Below the pieces are notes generated by a model. It made no database searches. It was given only the letters and a program-made list of their open reading frames with translations, and was not told where the DNA came from. Position numbers and translations under genes: made by a program. From contig JAAYHB010000010.1 in the NCBI GenBank assembly GCA_012727435.1, positions 57,016-121,015 on the forward strand: a DNA stretch of 64,000 bases, written 5' to 3'. This DNA is from Clostridiales bacterium. GTDB taxonomy: Bacteria > Bacillota > Clostridia > Oscillospirales > CAG-272. Each line of letters starts with the position of its first letter. Position 1 is the first letter of the stretch. Shown piece by piece: positions 35,404 through 45,170 of this stretch.

Positions 35404-37671
35404 CTAATTGTCTGTTTCGTCAAGATATCTGAAGGTGACGGTTACCACCGTCCCCTCGGGGACAATCTCGCCGGCGGCGGGGTACTGGGACACTACAACC
35501 GCCCCCGTGCCGCTAAGATAATTCCGCGTCCCTTCGATTCTGATATTCAGCCCGGCGTTGATTATCATGCCGTTTGCCGCCGCGGCAGTGCGCCCTGTGA
35601 CATCCGGCACTTTTACGGTCTTCTCGGGAACATCATTTCCGGCATACAGGATTATCCTGCCGCCCGACTGCTCGATTACCGACCCGGCAGCCGGGGTCTG
35701 TCTGACAATGTAATCACCATCGCCGCGGATTTCAATATCAATGTCAAGACTCTCGGCGTATTTCTGCGCCAGCGAGGTACTCCAGTAGACAAAGTTGGGG
35801 ACCTTGACAGCCATGTTCGCCAGCTCTTTTTCGGTGTAGACCGCTTCAACCCCGAGATAGGGTAGAATTTCACGGAACACATTCCCGATATAGGGCGCGG
35901 CTACGACGCTTCCGTATGATGAGCCTATGGTCGGCTCGTCGACCATGATGAGAATCGCGTACTGCGGGTCGTCGGCCGGAGCGTAGGCCACGCAGGAGCT
36001 GACTCTCATGTCTTTGTTTTCGTCTGTTTTTTCTGAGGTTCCGGTCTTTGCTGCCACGCGGTAGCCCGCGACATAGGCGTTCTTCCCGCCCCCGTCGCCC
36101 GACACGCCGGCCTCAAGGATTTCCGAGATGACGGCGCAGACCTCGGTGTTTACAATCTGCCTTTTTATCTGAGTATCGTGCTGAAAAACTACGTTTCCAT
36201 CATTATCGGTTATCTTCTCGACCACATACGGGGTCACAAGATGCCCGCCGTTGGCCACCGCGGCCACCGCGCATATCTGCTGCAGGGGGGTTATTTTAAA
36301 GTTCTGTCCGAACGAAGAGACCGCAAGGTCAAGTTCGGTGAAGCTTGCCGGCGAATAGAACAAGCCCAGGGCTTCGCCCGGCAGGTCTATCCCGGTCTTT
36401 TCAAGGTAGCCGAACTGCTTTACATAATTGTAAAAACGCTCGGTGCCGATTCTCGCGCCTATGGTCATGAGCGCCACGTTACAGGACTGCTGCAGCGCGC
36501 CGGCAAGATCAAGGCTGCCGTGCCCGATAACCTTATGGCAATGTATTGTCCGCCCGAGGACAACCCGCGAGCCCGAGCAGAAAAAACGGTCTTCGAGCTT
36601 GGTTTCTCTTTCCTGCAACGCCATTGCCACCGTCATTATCTTAAATGTCGAGCCCGGCATGTATAGCTCGGTAATCGCCTTGTTCTTCCAGTTTTCAAGC
36701 AGCAAATCCTTCATCAGCGCCGCATACTCGTCGCTGTCGGGGGCATATCCGGCGGCATTCAGCTTTTTTTGGAAGTATTCGTTGAGATTCCACGGGTCGT
36801 TTAAGTCAAAGCCCGGGCAGGTCGCCATGGCGATGATGGCGCCGGTGCGGACATCCATTACAATGCCGCAGGCGCGGTTGTTTGCCCCCGATTCGGTGAG
36901 GGTTATCTCAAGCTGCTCCTCGAGCACCGACTGGACATAAGCGTCAATTGTCGTTGTCAGGTTGTAGCCGTCCTTGGCGGGGATATAGCTTTCATACTCG
37001 TACGGCATTTCGTTGCCGTGCGAGTCGCGTGCGGTTATGTACTTACCGGGGGTACCCGCAAGCTGCTCGTTGTATTGGTATTCAAGGCCGTACAGGCCTT
37101 TTCCGTCGCTGCCGGTAAAACCGATCAGGTGGGAGGCAAGACTACCCTGAGGATAATACCGGGTGCTGACCGCTTCTGCGTAAATCTGATCGTGGTAATT
37201 GTTTGTGTCTATGAACTCGCGTACCTTTTGGGTGGTCTCCTCGTCGACGTCGCGGGCTATCGTGCGGTCAAGATAATAGGTGTAGGTGGTCTGCTTGAGC
37301 ACGCTGTCGTATGTAACGCCGTATCTGCCGAGGATTTCGGAGAGCCCCTGGGCGATGTTCTTAGCGGTGGTCCCGGGCGGAAGGCCGTAGATTGTATCAA
37401 ATTTCTGTATGCTGCGCGGGGATATGAAAATCCGGTAAGCGGTGATGTTTGTGGCAAGCAGGACCCCTTTTGCGTCATATATGTTGCCGCGCTTGGCGTT
37501 TATCACCGACTCGGTGGTGAGCTGATCGATGACCTTCTTCTGATACCGCTCAAAGTCGGTCGTCTGAATCACAAGCACCCGGATAAGCAGAAGCGCGAGC
37601 AGGAGGGTTACCATCATGCTGACAAGAGTTGCCCTTCTCAGCGCGCCGGTGGATATCGTTTCAAATCTCAA
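35404..37671 (-). CDS. spoVD: Class B penicillin-binding protein with PASTA domains (SpoVD/FtsI-type)
   Basis: Transpeptidase for septal or spore cortex wall, anchored by one N-terminal helix (14-34). The start is TTG at 37671, with GGAG six bases upstream. The dimerisation domain spans about 55-250; the transpeptidase motifs are STFKIM near 325 (Ser-x-x-Lys), the SSFGQN region near 440 (SxN type) and KTGTSE near 545. Two PASTA repeats (about 625-685 and 688-750) end the 755 residues. In Firmicutes such a gene beside murE is called pbpB or spoVD; sequence alone does not say whether this one works in division, sporulation or both. Confidence 0.9.
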   Translation of the reverse strand: MRFETISTGALRRATLVSMMVTLLLALLLIRVLVIQTTDFERYQKKVIDQLTTESVINAKRGNIYDAKGVLLATNITAYRIFISPRSIQKFDTIYGLPPGTTAKNIAQGLSEILGRYGVTYDSVLKQTTYTYYLDRTIARDVDEETTQKVREFIDTNNYHDQIYAEAVSTRYYPQGSLASHLIGFTGSDGKGLYGLEYQYNEQLAGTPGKYITARDSHGNEMPYEYESYIPAKDGYNLTTTIDAYVQSVLEEQLEITLTESGANNRACGIVMDVRTGAIIAMATCPGFDLNDPWNLNEYFQKKLNAAGYAPDSDEYAALMKDLLLENWKNKAITELYMPGSTFKIMTVAMALQERETKLEDRFFCSGSRVVLGRTIHCHKVIGHGSLDLAGALQQSCNVALMTIGARIGTERFYNYVKQFGYLEKTGIDLPGEALGLFYSPASFTELDLAVSSFGQNFKITPLQQICAVAAVANGGHLVTPYVVEKITDNDGNVVFQHDTQIKRQIVNTEVCAVISEILEAGVSGDGGGKNAYVAGYRVAAKTGTSEKTDENKDMRVSSCVAYAPADDPQYAILIMVDEPTIGSSYGSVVAAPYIGNVFREILPYLGVEAVYTEKELANMAVKVPNFVYWSTSLAQKYAESLDIDIEIRGDGDYIVRQTPAAGSVIEQSGGRIILYAGNDVPEKTVKVPDVTGRTAAAANGMIINAGLNIRIEGTRNYLSGTGAVVVSQYPAAGEIVPEGTVVTVTFRYLDETDN

Positions 37672-37785
37672 GGATTTCTCCTCGCTTTCGCTCTGGTTAA
37701 GCCCGGGCGGCCCCGGCTCTTTGTTGCGGCTCCCCGCCTTATTCTAATTTATATTATGACCTTCAGCACCTTATGAATAGCGGCG

Positions 37786-38574
37786 TCACTCGGGGAAGCC
37801 GAGCGCGCTGAGCAGGGTTGACAGCCCGACCTTTCTGTCGCTGTCCCCGGTGTCGTAGAGGATCACTTTCTCCTCGGGCTCGCTTCCGAGGTGCTTTACC
37901 GGTGCATAGACTTTGTCTATCATGCCGAGCTTCGTCCGGGCGACCTGCTCTATATATCTTAAGTCGTTTTTGATTTCAAGCTTTTGCTCGAGTTCTTCCT
38001 TGTACTCTGCCAACTCCTCGAGCTCGTTTTCCATGGCTCGCAGCTCCATTGTGGCTTTCGAGTGCAACACGCTGCCCGACACAATGAGCAGCAGCGAGAG
38101 CGAGAAGGTTATAATCATCAACATCATCTGATAGGGTATCTTTTTGCGCTCGCCCTCGACCCGGTATTCCTTCGGGTCGACGGCTATCCACTCGTCGGCA
38201 AGCTTTATGGCTTTGTTTATCATGTCTTTTTCCCCGAGCACTTTCTCAACGCGAGCGACAAGCTTCCCCGCTCTGCCGAGCTTGCCGGCGATACCTGCAA
38301 GTGCCGGTGTACCGGCAGTATTTGCAGATGTTTCGCCCGATCTCATACCCTCATGCCCCGCACAGGTATTGCCATTGTCATACCGGCGCACGATTGTCGG
38401 ACCTAAAGCAGTGCCGGCTGACCTGACACTCAAATGCTTTGGATTTTCCGGGTCAGATGAGGCATCAGCGCGCCCTGTTACCCTTCTGCGGGCGGCAAAG
38501 TAGCGCTTGAAATCTTCGGTTGTCATATAGCCGCCCTGCCTGATACCCGAATTGAGACATCCGTTGTAGTTCAT
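37786..38574 (-). CDS. ftsL: FtsL-type division protein with a long N-terminal extension
   Basis: A 262-residue bitopic protein. Residues 1-145 are charged and low in conserved patterns; one membrane helix (about 152-172) follows, then a leucine-zipper coiled coil ([19 protein letters not shown]) and the conserved [13 protein letters not shown] ending of the FtsL/DivIC family. FtsL is usually 80-130 residues, so the N-terminal extension is unusual; a start at codon 17 (ATG with GGGCGG upstream) would shorten it a little. It couples to rsmH by ATGA. Confidence 0.8.
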   Translation of the reverse strand: MNYNGCLNSGIRQGGYMTTEDFKRYFAARRRVTGRADASSDPENPKHLSVRSAGTALGPTIVRRYDNGNTCAGHEGMRSGETSANTAGTPALAGIAGKLGRAGKLVARVEKVLGEKDMINKAIKLADEWIAVDPKEYRVEGERKKIPYQMMLMIITFSLSLLLIVSGSVLHSKATMELRAMENELEELAEYKEELEQKLEIKNDLRYIEQVARTKLGMIDKVYAPVKHLGSEPEEKVILYDTGDSDRKVGLSTLLSALGFPE

Positions 38575-39518
38575 TTCTCACTCCGTAATTTTTCTGCCGC
38601 GCGAAGCTTGGCGCTCTTTGAGCGCGGGTTTTCGGCCTGCTCGCGCTCGGACGGCAGTATCGGTTTTGGGGTGATTGTTTTTATCTGCGGCCGTCTCCCG
38701 CACACGCAGACCGGAAAATCGCGCGGGCAGGTGCAGCCTTTGGCAAGAGATGCAAAAGTCTCTTTTACTATTCTGTCTTCGAGCGAGTGGAAGCTGATAA
38801 CGGCAATTCTTCCGCCGGGATTGAGCAGCCCCACAGCGTCTTTCATAGCAGGAGCAAGCAGACCGAGTTCATTGTTTACTTCAATTCTGATGGCCTGAAA
38901 GGTCCGCTTTGCCGGGTGGCCGTCGCCCGGTTTGGCGGGTACTGCCGAGATTATCAGCTCCGAGAGCTCACGGGTGGTCCTGATTTCCTTCTTCTGCCGA
39001 GCCGAAACTATCACCGCGGCAATCCGTGCGGCAAACCGCTCTTCGCCGTACTCATGAATTATCCGGCGGAGCTCGGACTCGGGATATGTGTTCACCACAT
39101 CATATGCGCTAAAGCTTTTTCTGGTATCCATGCGCATGTCGAGTGGCGCGTCGGCCATATAGGAAAAGCCCCGCATAGCGCAGTCAAGCTGATATGAGGA
39201 TACACCGAGGTCAAGCAGAACTCCGTCGACACCAGAAATGCCAAGCCCGGCGCAGACCGAGGCCATATTCCTGAAGTTTTCCCGGACGACCATGACCCGC
39301 TCGCCAAATTCCGCCAGCCTTTTTTTCGCCGCAGTCACAGCGGCCTCGTCCTGGTCTATGGCAACCAGTCTTCCGGTGGTGAGCCTTTTTGCTATCTCAA
39401 ATGAGTGTCCCCCGCCCCCGGCAGTGCCGTCGATGTAAATCCCGTCGGGTTTTATCGCCAAAAGTTCAATGCTCTCGGCCAGCAGCACCGGGGTATGGGA
39501 ATATCTTATATCCGACAT
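38571..39518 (-). CDS. rsmH: 16S rRNA (cytosine-1402-N4) methyltransferase RsmH
   Basis: Methylates C1402 in the 16S decoding site. The 315 residues begin [13 protein letters not shown] and contain GTAGGGGHS near 32, [15 protein letters not shown] near 99, and [10 protein letters not shown] near 288, all diagnostic. Second gene of the dcw cluster, seven bases from mraZ. Confidence 0.95.
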   Translation of the reverse strand: MSDIRYSHTPVLLAESIELLAIKPDGIYIDGTAGGGGHSFEIAKRLTTGRLVAIDQDEAAVTAAKKRLAEFGERVMVVRENFRNMASVCAGLGISGVDGVLLDLGVSSYQLDCAMRGFSYMADAPLDMRMDTRKSFSAYDVVNTYPESELRRIIHEYGEERFAARIAAVIVSARQKKEIRTTRELSELIISAVPAKPGDGHPAKRTFQAIRIEVNNELGLLAPAMKDAVGLLNPGGRIAVISFHSLEDRIVKETFASLAKGCTCPRDFPVCVCGRRPQIKTITPKPILPSEREQAENPRSKSAKLRAAEKLRSEK

Positions 39519-39524
39519 TTTTGA

Positions 39525-39947
39525 TCACAGCCCGAGTTGCTCGAGCGCTTCCCTAATTTTTCCGGAGTCCTCGGCGGCAATTTGCGCTTCGTAACCTTCG
39601 ACCGACCATATCTCGCCGTAGTCGCCGCAACCGACAATGTAGGCTTCTTTGACTATGCCGGCATGGTCAACCAGGGATTTGGGCAAAAGGATTCTGCCCT
39701 GCGAGTCGGGGGTTGCCTCGGCGGCGTTGCGGTAGAGGTAGCGTAGCGTGTCCTCGGAGGTTTTGCGCGGCACCGATTTCAGCGGTGCTATGTACTCCTC
39801 CCACGCCCGCATTGAATAAAAGCAGAGGAACCTGCCGCGGAAGCTGCGGGTGACGATAAAAGACTCGCCGAGCTCCATGCGGAACTTGGCCGGGATGAAT
39901 ATCCGGTTTTTCGAGTCGAGCACGTGCCTGTATTCGCCTGACAGCAT
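39525..39947 (-). CDS. mraZ: Transcriptional regulator MraZ
   Basis: MraZ is a dimer of AbrB-like repeats that controls its own operon. The 140 residues have the two DSKNRIFIPAKFR (12-24) and DSQGRILLPKSL (81-92) modules of the family. Ribosome site AGGAGAG. Its operator is visible just upstream as three 10-bp repeats. Confidence 0.95.
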   Translation of the reverse strand: MLSGEYRHVLDSKNRIFIPAKFRMELGESFIVTRSFRGRFLCFYSMRAWEEYIAPLKSVPRKTSEDTLRYLYRNAAEATPDSQGRILLPKSLVDHAGIVKEAYIVGCGDYGEIWSVEGYEAQIAAEDSGKIREALEQLGL

Positions 39948-39966
39948 ATCCGTTCTCTCCTCTGCT

Positions 39967-39996
39967 TAGACACTTTTCACCACTTTAAACCACTTC
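39967..39996 (-). promoter_or_regulatory. MraZ box, three direct 10-bp repeats
   Basis: Read on the minus strand the units are GAAGTGGTTT, AAAGTGGTGA and AAAGTGTCTA, in direct tandem at 10-bp pitch. Known MraZ operators in Mollicutes are tandem AAAGTG(G/T)N3 units. They lie between the -10 and the mraZ start, the right place for autoregulation. Confidence 0.85.
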
Positions 39997-40002
39997 GGTT
40001 AT

Positions 40003-40031
40003 ATTATATAGCACTTTTTCAAATATTGCAA
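40003..40031 (-). promoter_or_regulatory. SigmaA-type promoter of the dcw operon
   Basis: Minus strand TTGCAA (40026-40031), 17-bp spacer, TATAAT (40003-40008), 56 bp before mraZ and immediately upstream of the MraZ box. Confidence 0.8.
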
Positions 40032-40167
40032 GGGGGTTTTGTACACTTTTTAAAATTTTTTCAGAAAAAAGCCGTACTGTTCGTTTTCATATAACGCTTA
40101 TTATGCAGATTTCAGATAACAAAAAAAACGGCGCCATTTGGCAGCCGCAAACTTTTAATTTCTGTTC

Positions 40168-40189
40168 TTTCTTTGTGCGCACAAAGAAA
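40168..40189. repeat. 22-bp perfect palindrome, first copy
   Basis: Centred between 40178 and 40179, core CTTTGTGCGCACAAAG. The same 22 bp form the centre of the 32-bp palindrome at 54090. Confidence 0.85.
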
Positions 40190-40315
40190 TTAGCCAAAAA
40201 AAGCGCTATGCCCCTCTGCGCCGCTCTCGCTCGTCGCGCAATAGCGCGGCGATAAGGCGCGCCGGGGCCTCTTGCTACTTTCCCTATGTTAGTTAGTGGG
40301 CCATATGTATAGAAA

Positions 40316-40340
40316 AGCGCGGAATACGGGCTTCCGCGCT
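40316..40340. terminator. GC-rich hairpin next to repeat copy D
   Basis: AGCGCGGAA (40316-40324) pairs with TTCCGCGCT (40332-40340). Similar GC-rich hairpins stand near copies B and C; on the minus strand it is followed by TTTTCTA, so it may end the aminotransferase transcript. Confidence 0.55.
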
Positions 40341-40361
40341 CGGGGTGTGTGGTGTAGCCCC

Positions 40362-40442
40362 ACGTGTTTTAAGTTTTTGGGATGCTTAAAGGGCTTTTAT
40401 TACAAAGCCCCTTAAGCGGGGGTGCGGGGGCAGAGCCCCGTA
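40362..40442 (-). repeat. Dispersed stop-proximal repeat, copy D
   Basis: On the minus strand it starts within a few bases of the aminotransferase stop at 40447. Arms AAGGGGCTTT and AAAGCCCTT pair with one base pulled out. Confidence 0.85.
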
Positions 40443-40446
40443 CTTA

Positions 40447-41733
40447 TTAAACCCCGGCAGTCAGCTTTTCTATCGCCGCAAGTTTGACCGAGACGCTGAG
40501 CACTCGCATGGCGATAAGCAATTCGTCGTTGGAAGGGTATGTAGGCGCGATTCGTATATGGCTGTCGTGCTCGTCTTTGCCGTAGGGGTAGGCAGCCCCG
40601 GCGGGGGTCATCTGCACGCCGGCCTCATATGCCAGCTTCACGGCCCGCCTGGCGCAGCCGTCCATGCAGTACATGCTCACGAAATACCCGCCGCGCGGGT
40701 CGTTCCAGCGCGCAGCACCTGTGTCGGCAATTTCTTCAGTGAGCACGTCATTTACGATTCTGAACTTCGGGCGCAGCACTGACGCCAGAAGCTTCATATG
40801 GTCGCGTATGTTGTCGGCATTTTTGAAGTACTTGACATGCCTTATCTGGTTGAGCTTGTCATAACCTATGGTCTGTACGCTCAGAATCTTTTTTATCTGC
40901 GCTATATTTGCCTCGGAGGCCGCGAAAATCGCAACGCTCGACCCCGGGAAGGTGATTTTCGAGGTCGACGCGAAATAATAAACCATGTCCTCGCTGTTAT
41001 GGCGGGCACAGGCGGCAAATATGTCGGCCAGCTCGTCGCGCTTGTCGTCATAAAGATCGTGGACCGCGTAGGCATTGTCCCAGAAAATCCTGAAATCGGG
41101 CGAGGCAGGTTTTAGCATAGCAAACCGTTCTACCGTCTCGTCCGAGTAGGTGTATCCGTCGGGGTTTGAATACTTCGGGCAGCACCAGATGCCCTTTATC
41201 GCCGGGTCGGTCGAGACCAGCTCCTCAACGGTATCCATATCAGGGCCTTCGGGGGTCATGCTCACCGGTATCATCTCGATGCCGAGCGACTCGCAGATTG
41301 CAAAATGCCGGTCATATCCGGGCGAGGGGCAGAGGAATTTCACCTTTCCCTGCCTTATCCACGGCCCGTTTCCTCCGACAACGCCGTAGAGCATCGCCCG
41401 CACCACCGAGTCATACATGAGATTGAGCGAAGAATTGCCGCCGATTATAATTTTGCTCTCGTCGATTCCGAGCAGGTCCGAGAAAAGCCTGCGGGCTTCG
41501 GGTATGCCCTCGAGCAGGCCGTAGTTGCGGCAGTCAACTCCGTTCTCCGAGCGGCAGTCCTCGGGGGTTGAGAGAATATTAAGCATTCCGGTCATAAGGT
41601 CAAGCTGCTCCTTCCCCGGCTTGCCGCGCGACAGGTCGAGCACCAGATTCATGCCCTTATATTCAGCATAACGCCCGAGCAGCTTTTCCTTCTCTGCCAA
41701 AAGCTCCCCGGCGCTCATTTTGCGATATTCCAT
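40447..41733 (-). CDS. PLP-dependent aminotransferase, class I/II fold (MocR-like aspartate aminotransferase group)
   Basis: A 428-residue cytoplasmic enzyme with ribosome site [16 protein letters not shown] region (here [12 protein letters not shown], near 255) has the lysine that holds [20 protein letters not shown] (near 65) and [11 protein letters not shown] (near 222) are typical fold-type I positions. The N-terminus ([17 protein letters not shown]) and [14 protein letters not shown] match a group annotated as putative aspartate or alanine aminotransferase in clostridia. Exact amino donor unknown. Transcribed alone. Confidence 0.85.
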   Translation of the reverse strand: MEYRKMSAGELLAEKEKLLGRYAEYKGMNLVLDLSRGKPGKEQLDLMTGMLNILSTPEDCRSENGVDCRNYGLLEGIPEARRLFSDLLGIDESKIIIGGNSSLNLMYDSVVRAMLYGVVGGNGPWIRQGKVKFLCPSPGYDRHFAICESLGIEMIPVSMTPEGPDMDTVEELVSTDPAIKGIWCCPKYSNPDGYTYSDETVERFAMLKPASPDFRIFWDNAYAVHDLYDDKRDELADIFAACARHNSEDMVYYFASTSKITFPGSSVAIFAASEANIAQIKKILSVQTIGYDKLNQIRHVKYFKNADNIRDHMKLLASVLRPKFRIVNDVLTEEIADTGAARWNDPRGGYFVSMYCMDGCARRAVKLAYEAGVQMTPAGAAYPYGKDEHDSHIRIAPTYPSNDELLIAMRVLSVSVKLAAIEKLTAGV

Positions 41734-41857
41734 TCTTGCCTCCAGGATGAATAATCGTGTCTGATTTCAGTCATTTGACAATGCATTATAGCACATCTCA
41801 CCGCCCAAAGCAATAGTTTTTGCAATTTTATTTTTCGAATGTTGCATTTTACAGCAG

Positions 41858-44221
41858 TCAACCCTTCCAGAAGTCAATGACCGCGGCACGAAGCGCCAGA
41901 GGCGAGGTGAAATGCCGTATGTGCCGCCAGTGCTCGGGGAACATTGCTGCATATTTAGGGGTGGCGTACCTGTCGTCAATAAGCAGGACTATACCGCGGT
42001 CGGTTTCGCTGCGTATAACCCGCCCCGCCGCCTGCAGGACATTGTTCATGCCGGGATAGGTGTAGGCATAGTCAAAGCCCGGGCGCTGGTTCTGCTCGTA
42101 GTAATCGCGCATTATGTTCCGCTCGTTTGAAATCCCCGGCATTCCGACCCCGACAATAATCACGCCGATAAGCCGGCTCCCCGGCAGGTCTATGCCCTCC
42201 GAAAAGCTGCCGCCCAGCACGCAGAAGCCGACCCGCATTTTCGAGTCCTCCGCCCGGAAGGCGTCGAGAAAGGCCTCCTTCTCCTCGCGGCTCATCCCTT
42301 TCTTCTGAATTAAAACCTCAACGCGGGGGTATTTTGCCGAAAAAGCCGCCGCAGCCCTTTCCATGAACTCGTATGAGGGAAAATAGGCGATGTAGTTCCC
42401 TTTTCTGCCCGACAAAGCCGCGGCGATATATGCGATAATTGCCGGCAGCGACTTTTCGCGGTCCTCATATCTTGTGCTGATGTTGTCCACGGCCGCGACA
42501 AACAGGTGGGTTATGTCAAAAGGCGAGGCAAGCGCCAGAGTTTCGGATTTTTCCCCGCCGCCGAGAATATCCGAAAAATAATCAAGCGGCGTTAAGGTCG
42601 CCGAGAAGAACACAGCAGCCTGAATTCTGTCAAGTTGCCGGGCCAAAATCTCCGATGGGTCAAGGCACATGATCGACACGAAGGTCTTTTTGCCCTCTAC
42701 CCGGCAGAAAAAGAGAAAACTCTCGTCAAAACAGTCGATAACGGTCAGAAAGCGCAGCAGCTTTCTGTACAGCGGGGCAAGCCCGGCTGTCGTCGGGTCG
42801 GCGCCTGTTTTGAAAAGGCGGGGTTCGATTTCCCGGCAGAGGTCACGGAACGGACTGTCCAGCCCCTCGGGCAGCTCGCGGGCGATATAGAAGCCATGTT
42901 CAAGCCCGGCCTCGTCGTATGTCAGATCCTTACGGCAGAGCCTGCGCAGCCCGCGCAGCCGGGCGGCTGCCTCTCCGAGCGCTTTGTGCAGCTCCGAACC
43001 CTCGCAGCTTGCCATGCCGGGCAGCCCGGCAAAATCCGAGCTGCAAAGCTCGGCCGAGTACATTTCCCTCGTCCGGTCGGCAAGGTTGTGGGCTTCATCT
43101 ATCAGAAAAATATATCTCCCGGCGCCCTCCGGATTATCAAAATAGCGCTTGAGCTTTACCAGCGGGGCGAAGGCGTAGTTATAGTCGGCAACAATAATCT
43201 CGCAATGCTCTGACAGCTCAAGCGACAGCTCGTATGGGCATACCCCGAACTCTTTTGCGGTAGCAATTATAGCTTTCGGCCCGAAGCCGCTCTGAAGTCC
43301 CAGAAGGCGTCCGACCGCCGCGGCCATTTTTTCATTCGGCATATCGGCATAAGGGCAGATCCCCGGCATGCAGGGCATATCCGGTGCCCTGATACCGCGG
43401 CAGAGGCAGCAGTTTTCCTTGGCCGTTATAATCAGGGTGCGCAGGCGCGCGCCTGCTGAAAAGAGCAGCCCGGCGGCTCTGTATGCCTCGGCCTGGGTGC
43501 TGGTCTTTGCGGTCAGGTAAAAGATTTTGTCGCAATGGCCATTGCCAAGGAATTTTACTGCCGGATAAAGCACCGAAACAGTCTTCCCTATCCCGGTCGG
43601 GGCCTGCACGAACAGCCGCCGCCCGCCGCAGAATGCACTGTAGCAGGTACGCATCATGGCCTCCTGCCCCTGCCGCAGCCGCGGATAGGGGAATCTGACC
43701 GCCGCAGCACCCGGCAGGACCAGCCGGGCGCGCTCGGCGAGTACTTTAGCCTCGCCGAGCTTTTTTGTCAGGCGCCGCATGAAAACGACCTCAAGCTCGG
43801 CGGCAGTTTTTTGTTTTACGACCCGTTCAAGTGCGCCGGTGTCGGGATTGAGAATCAGCGCCTCTATTTCTACCGGCTGCCAGGAAGCATCAGAATTTCC
43901 GCCCCGGCTGAGCATATAGGCAAGGCAAAGCAGCCTGTCGTCAGGCAGCCGTGAGAGATTCTCCCGGCTGAAATACAGGCCGCTTACCCTTATAGTCCCG
44001 CCGACTTCGCTGACCGCCTCTGCCCTGCCGGTGACGCGGAAATCTACTCCTCCGCAGCTTATATCAAAAAGAACATTCCGCGGGACACCCCCGGTAAGTT
44101 CAAAAAGACGCTTGGGGTCGGCCTCGGGAATGTCTGCAACCGAGTCATCCCGCCCGGCCTTCCGGGGGCAGAGCTCGCCGACGGATATTTCTACCCTTCG
44201 GGTTTTCGGATTGTATCTCAA
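41858..44221 (-). CDS. DinG/XPD-type superfamily 2 DNA helicase with an Fe-S cysteine cluster
   Basis: A 787-residue 5'-3' helicase of the Rad3/DinG group. The start is TTG at 44221 with AGGAGG eight bases upstream. Walker A is APTGIGKTV near 205; four cysteines between 266 and 290 (CCLCRG...CMPGIC) are placed like the XPD [4Fe-4S] cluster; the DEAH box IDEAHN is near 380; motif VI region near 735 (QAAGRVIRSETDRG) includes the arginine finger. An N-terminal domain of about 180 residues resembles a PD-(D/E)XK nuclease-like segment (VEIEALILNPDTG), not certain. A repair role is likely. No partner in the same operon. Confidence 0.85.
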   Translation of the reverse strand: MRYNPKTRRVEISVGELCPRKAGRDDSVADIPEADPKRLFELTGGVPRNVLFDISCGGVDFRVTGRAEAVSEVGGTIRVSGLYFSRENLSRLPDDRLLCLAYMLSRGGNSDASWQPVEIEALILNPDTGALERVVKQKTAAELEVVFMRRLTKKLGEAKVLAERARLVLPGAAAVRFPYPRLRQGQEAMMRTCYSAFCGGRRLFVQAPTGIGKTVSVLYPAVKFLGNGHCDKIFYLTAKTSTQAEAYRAAGLLFSAGARLRTLIITAKENCCLCRGIRAPDMPCMPGICPYADMPNEKMAAAVGRLLGLQSGFGPKAIIATAKEFGVCPYELSLELSEHCEIIVADYNYAFAPLVKLKRYFDNPEGAGRYIFLIDEAHNLADRTREMYSAELCSSDFAGLPGMASCEGSELHKALGEAAARLRGLRRLCRKDLTYDEAGLEHGFYIARELPEGLDSPFRDLCREIEPRLFKTGADPTTAGLAPLYRKLLRFLTVIDCFDESFLFFCRVEGKKTFVSIMCLDPSEILARQLDRIQAAVFFSATLTPLDYFSDILGGGEKSETLALASPFDITHLFVAAVDNISTRYEDREKSLPAIIAYIAAALSGRKGNYIAYFPSYEFMERAAAAFSAKYPRVEVLIQKKGMSREEKEAFLDAFRAEDSKMRVGFCVLGGSFSEGIDLPGSRLIGVIIVGVGMPGISNERNIMRDYYEQNQRPGFDYAYTYPGMNNVLQAAGRVIRSETDRGIVLLIDDRYATPKYAAMFPEHWRHIRHFTSPLALRAAVIDFWKG

Positions 44222-44348
44222 GGCCCTGCCCTCCTTTCGTCCGAGTCGGTAACACCCGTCAGCAGAATACTATCATATTTTGCCCGGCAAGTCAATTATA
44301 TCATGTGTTTTCCGGACTCCGGCAGACATTTTTCCATATTTTTAGGGG

Positions 44349-44377
44349 TTACATTTAGTGCGGGAACAGATTATAAT
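44349..44377 (+). promoter_or_regulatory. SigmaA-type promoter for mecA
   Basis: TTACAT (44349-44354), 17-bp spacer, TATAAT (44372-44377). The leader to mecA is about 115 nt. Confidence 0.6.
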
Positions 44378-44499
44378 TAATAATAGTCTTTTGAATATTC
44401 CGATATAATTCTCTGAGCTTTGTATGCCAACTGAAATACCCGTACAGCTGTCCGATACCGACGCAGCCGTAATATCAGTCGCAAAGGAGGCAGGTACAT

Positions 44500-45105
44500 A
44501 TGGAACTTATACTCATTAACAGCAACAAGCTGAAAATTATGCTTACCGAGGCGGATATGATTCAATATGAGCTTGACTGCAACACCATAAATTACGACAA
44601 TACCGAAACCCGCCGCGCGTTCTGGAGCATACTCGACGAGGCAAAGCACCGCACAGGATTTGACGCCGCCTCGGACCGCGTTTTCATACAGCTCTACCCG
44701 TCAAAGGAAGGAGGCTGCGAGATATATGTCACCAAGGTCGGTATTAAAGGCGATAAAAAAGCCTACGACCCGATTACATACGGCCCCTCAATACTTCTCC
44801 CGGATGGCGGCAAGGATAAACTGGAGCTGTCCTTTATGTTTTCCGGTATCGGACAGCTTCTGGCCACATGCAGACTTATAACCCGCTCAGGCCAGATATC
44901 CGAGAGCAGTGCATGGATTGACGAAAACAAAACATGCTATCTCTTTGCCGAAGTTCCCGAGGGCAGCGTGGACATGGCTTTCGTGCTTGGGATTCTGCAC
45001 GAGTTCGGCACACCGATAAGCAGCGAATACTATAAAGCCTATGTCAGAGAGCACGGGCGACAGTTCTGCAGCGACCGGGCGGTCGAAATACTGTCGGCGC
45101 TTTGA
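44500..45105 (+). CDS. mecA: Adaptor protein MecA
   Basis: MecA recruits substrates to the ClpC ATPase. The 201-residue protein starts MELILINSNKLKIMLTEADM with AAAGGAGG upstream. The N-domain (1-80) is the substrate-binding part with RAFWSILDEAKHRTGF; the C-domain (from about 105) contains SFMFSGIGQLLATCRL and ends in YYKAYVREHGRQF, the ClpC-binding half. A short acidic linker separates them. Length is right for the family. Monocistronic in view. Confidence 0.85.
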   Translation: MELILINSNKLKIMLTEADMIQYELDCNTINYDNTETRRAFWSILDEAKHRTGFDAASDRVFIQLYPSKEGGCEIYVTKVGIKGDKKAYDPITYGPSILLPDGGKDKLELSFMFSGIGQLLATCRLITRSGQISESSAWIDENKTCYLFAEVPEGSVDMAFVLGILHEFGTPISSEYYKAYVREHGRQFCSDRAVEILSAL

Positions 45106-45112
45106 TTTTGCG

Positions 45113-45141
45113 TTGAAATGTCTCCGGGTTTCTGATATAAT
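45113..45141 (+). promoter_or_regulatory. SigmaA-type promoter for the UDG gene
   Basis: TTGAAA (45113-45118), 17-bp spacer, TATAAT (45136-45141). It sits in the short gap after mecA. Confidence 0.75.
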
Positions 45142-45170
45142 TGTTCAGAAACAAATACATGGAGACTGAT

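Larger units (their letters stand above)
40032..40361. other. Intergenic region with palindrome and hairpins
   Basis: No gene is supported here. It holds a 22-bp perfect palindrome at 40168-40189, a GC-rich stretch with CGC/GCG inverted repeats around 40220-40260, and the hairpin at 40316-40340. The dispersed repeat copy D follows at 40362. Confidence 0.6.
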
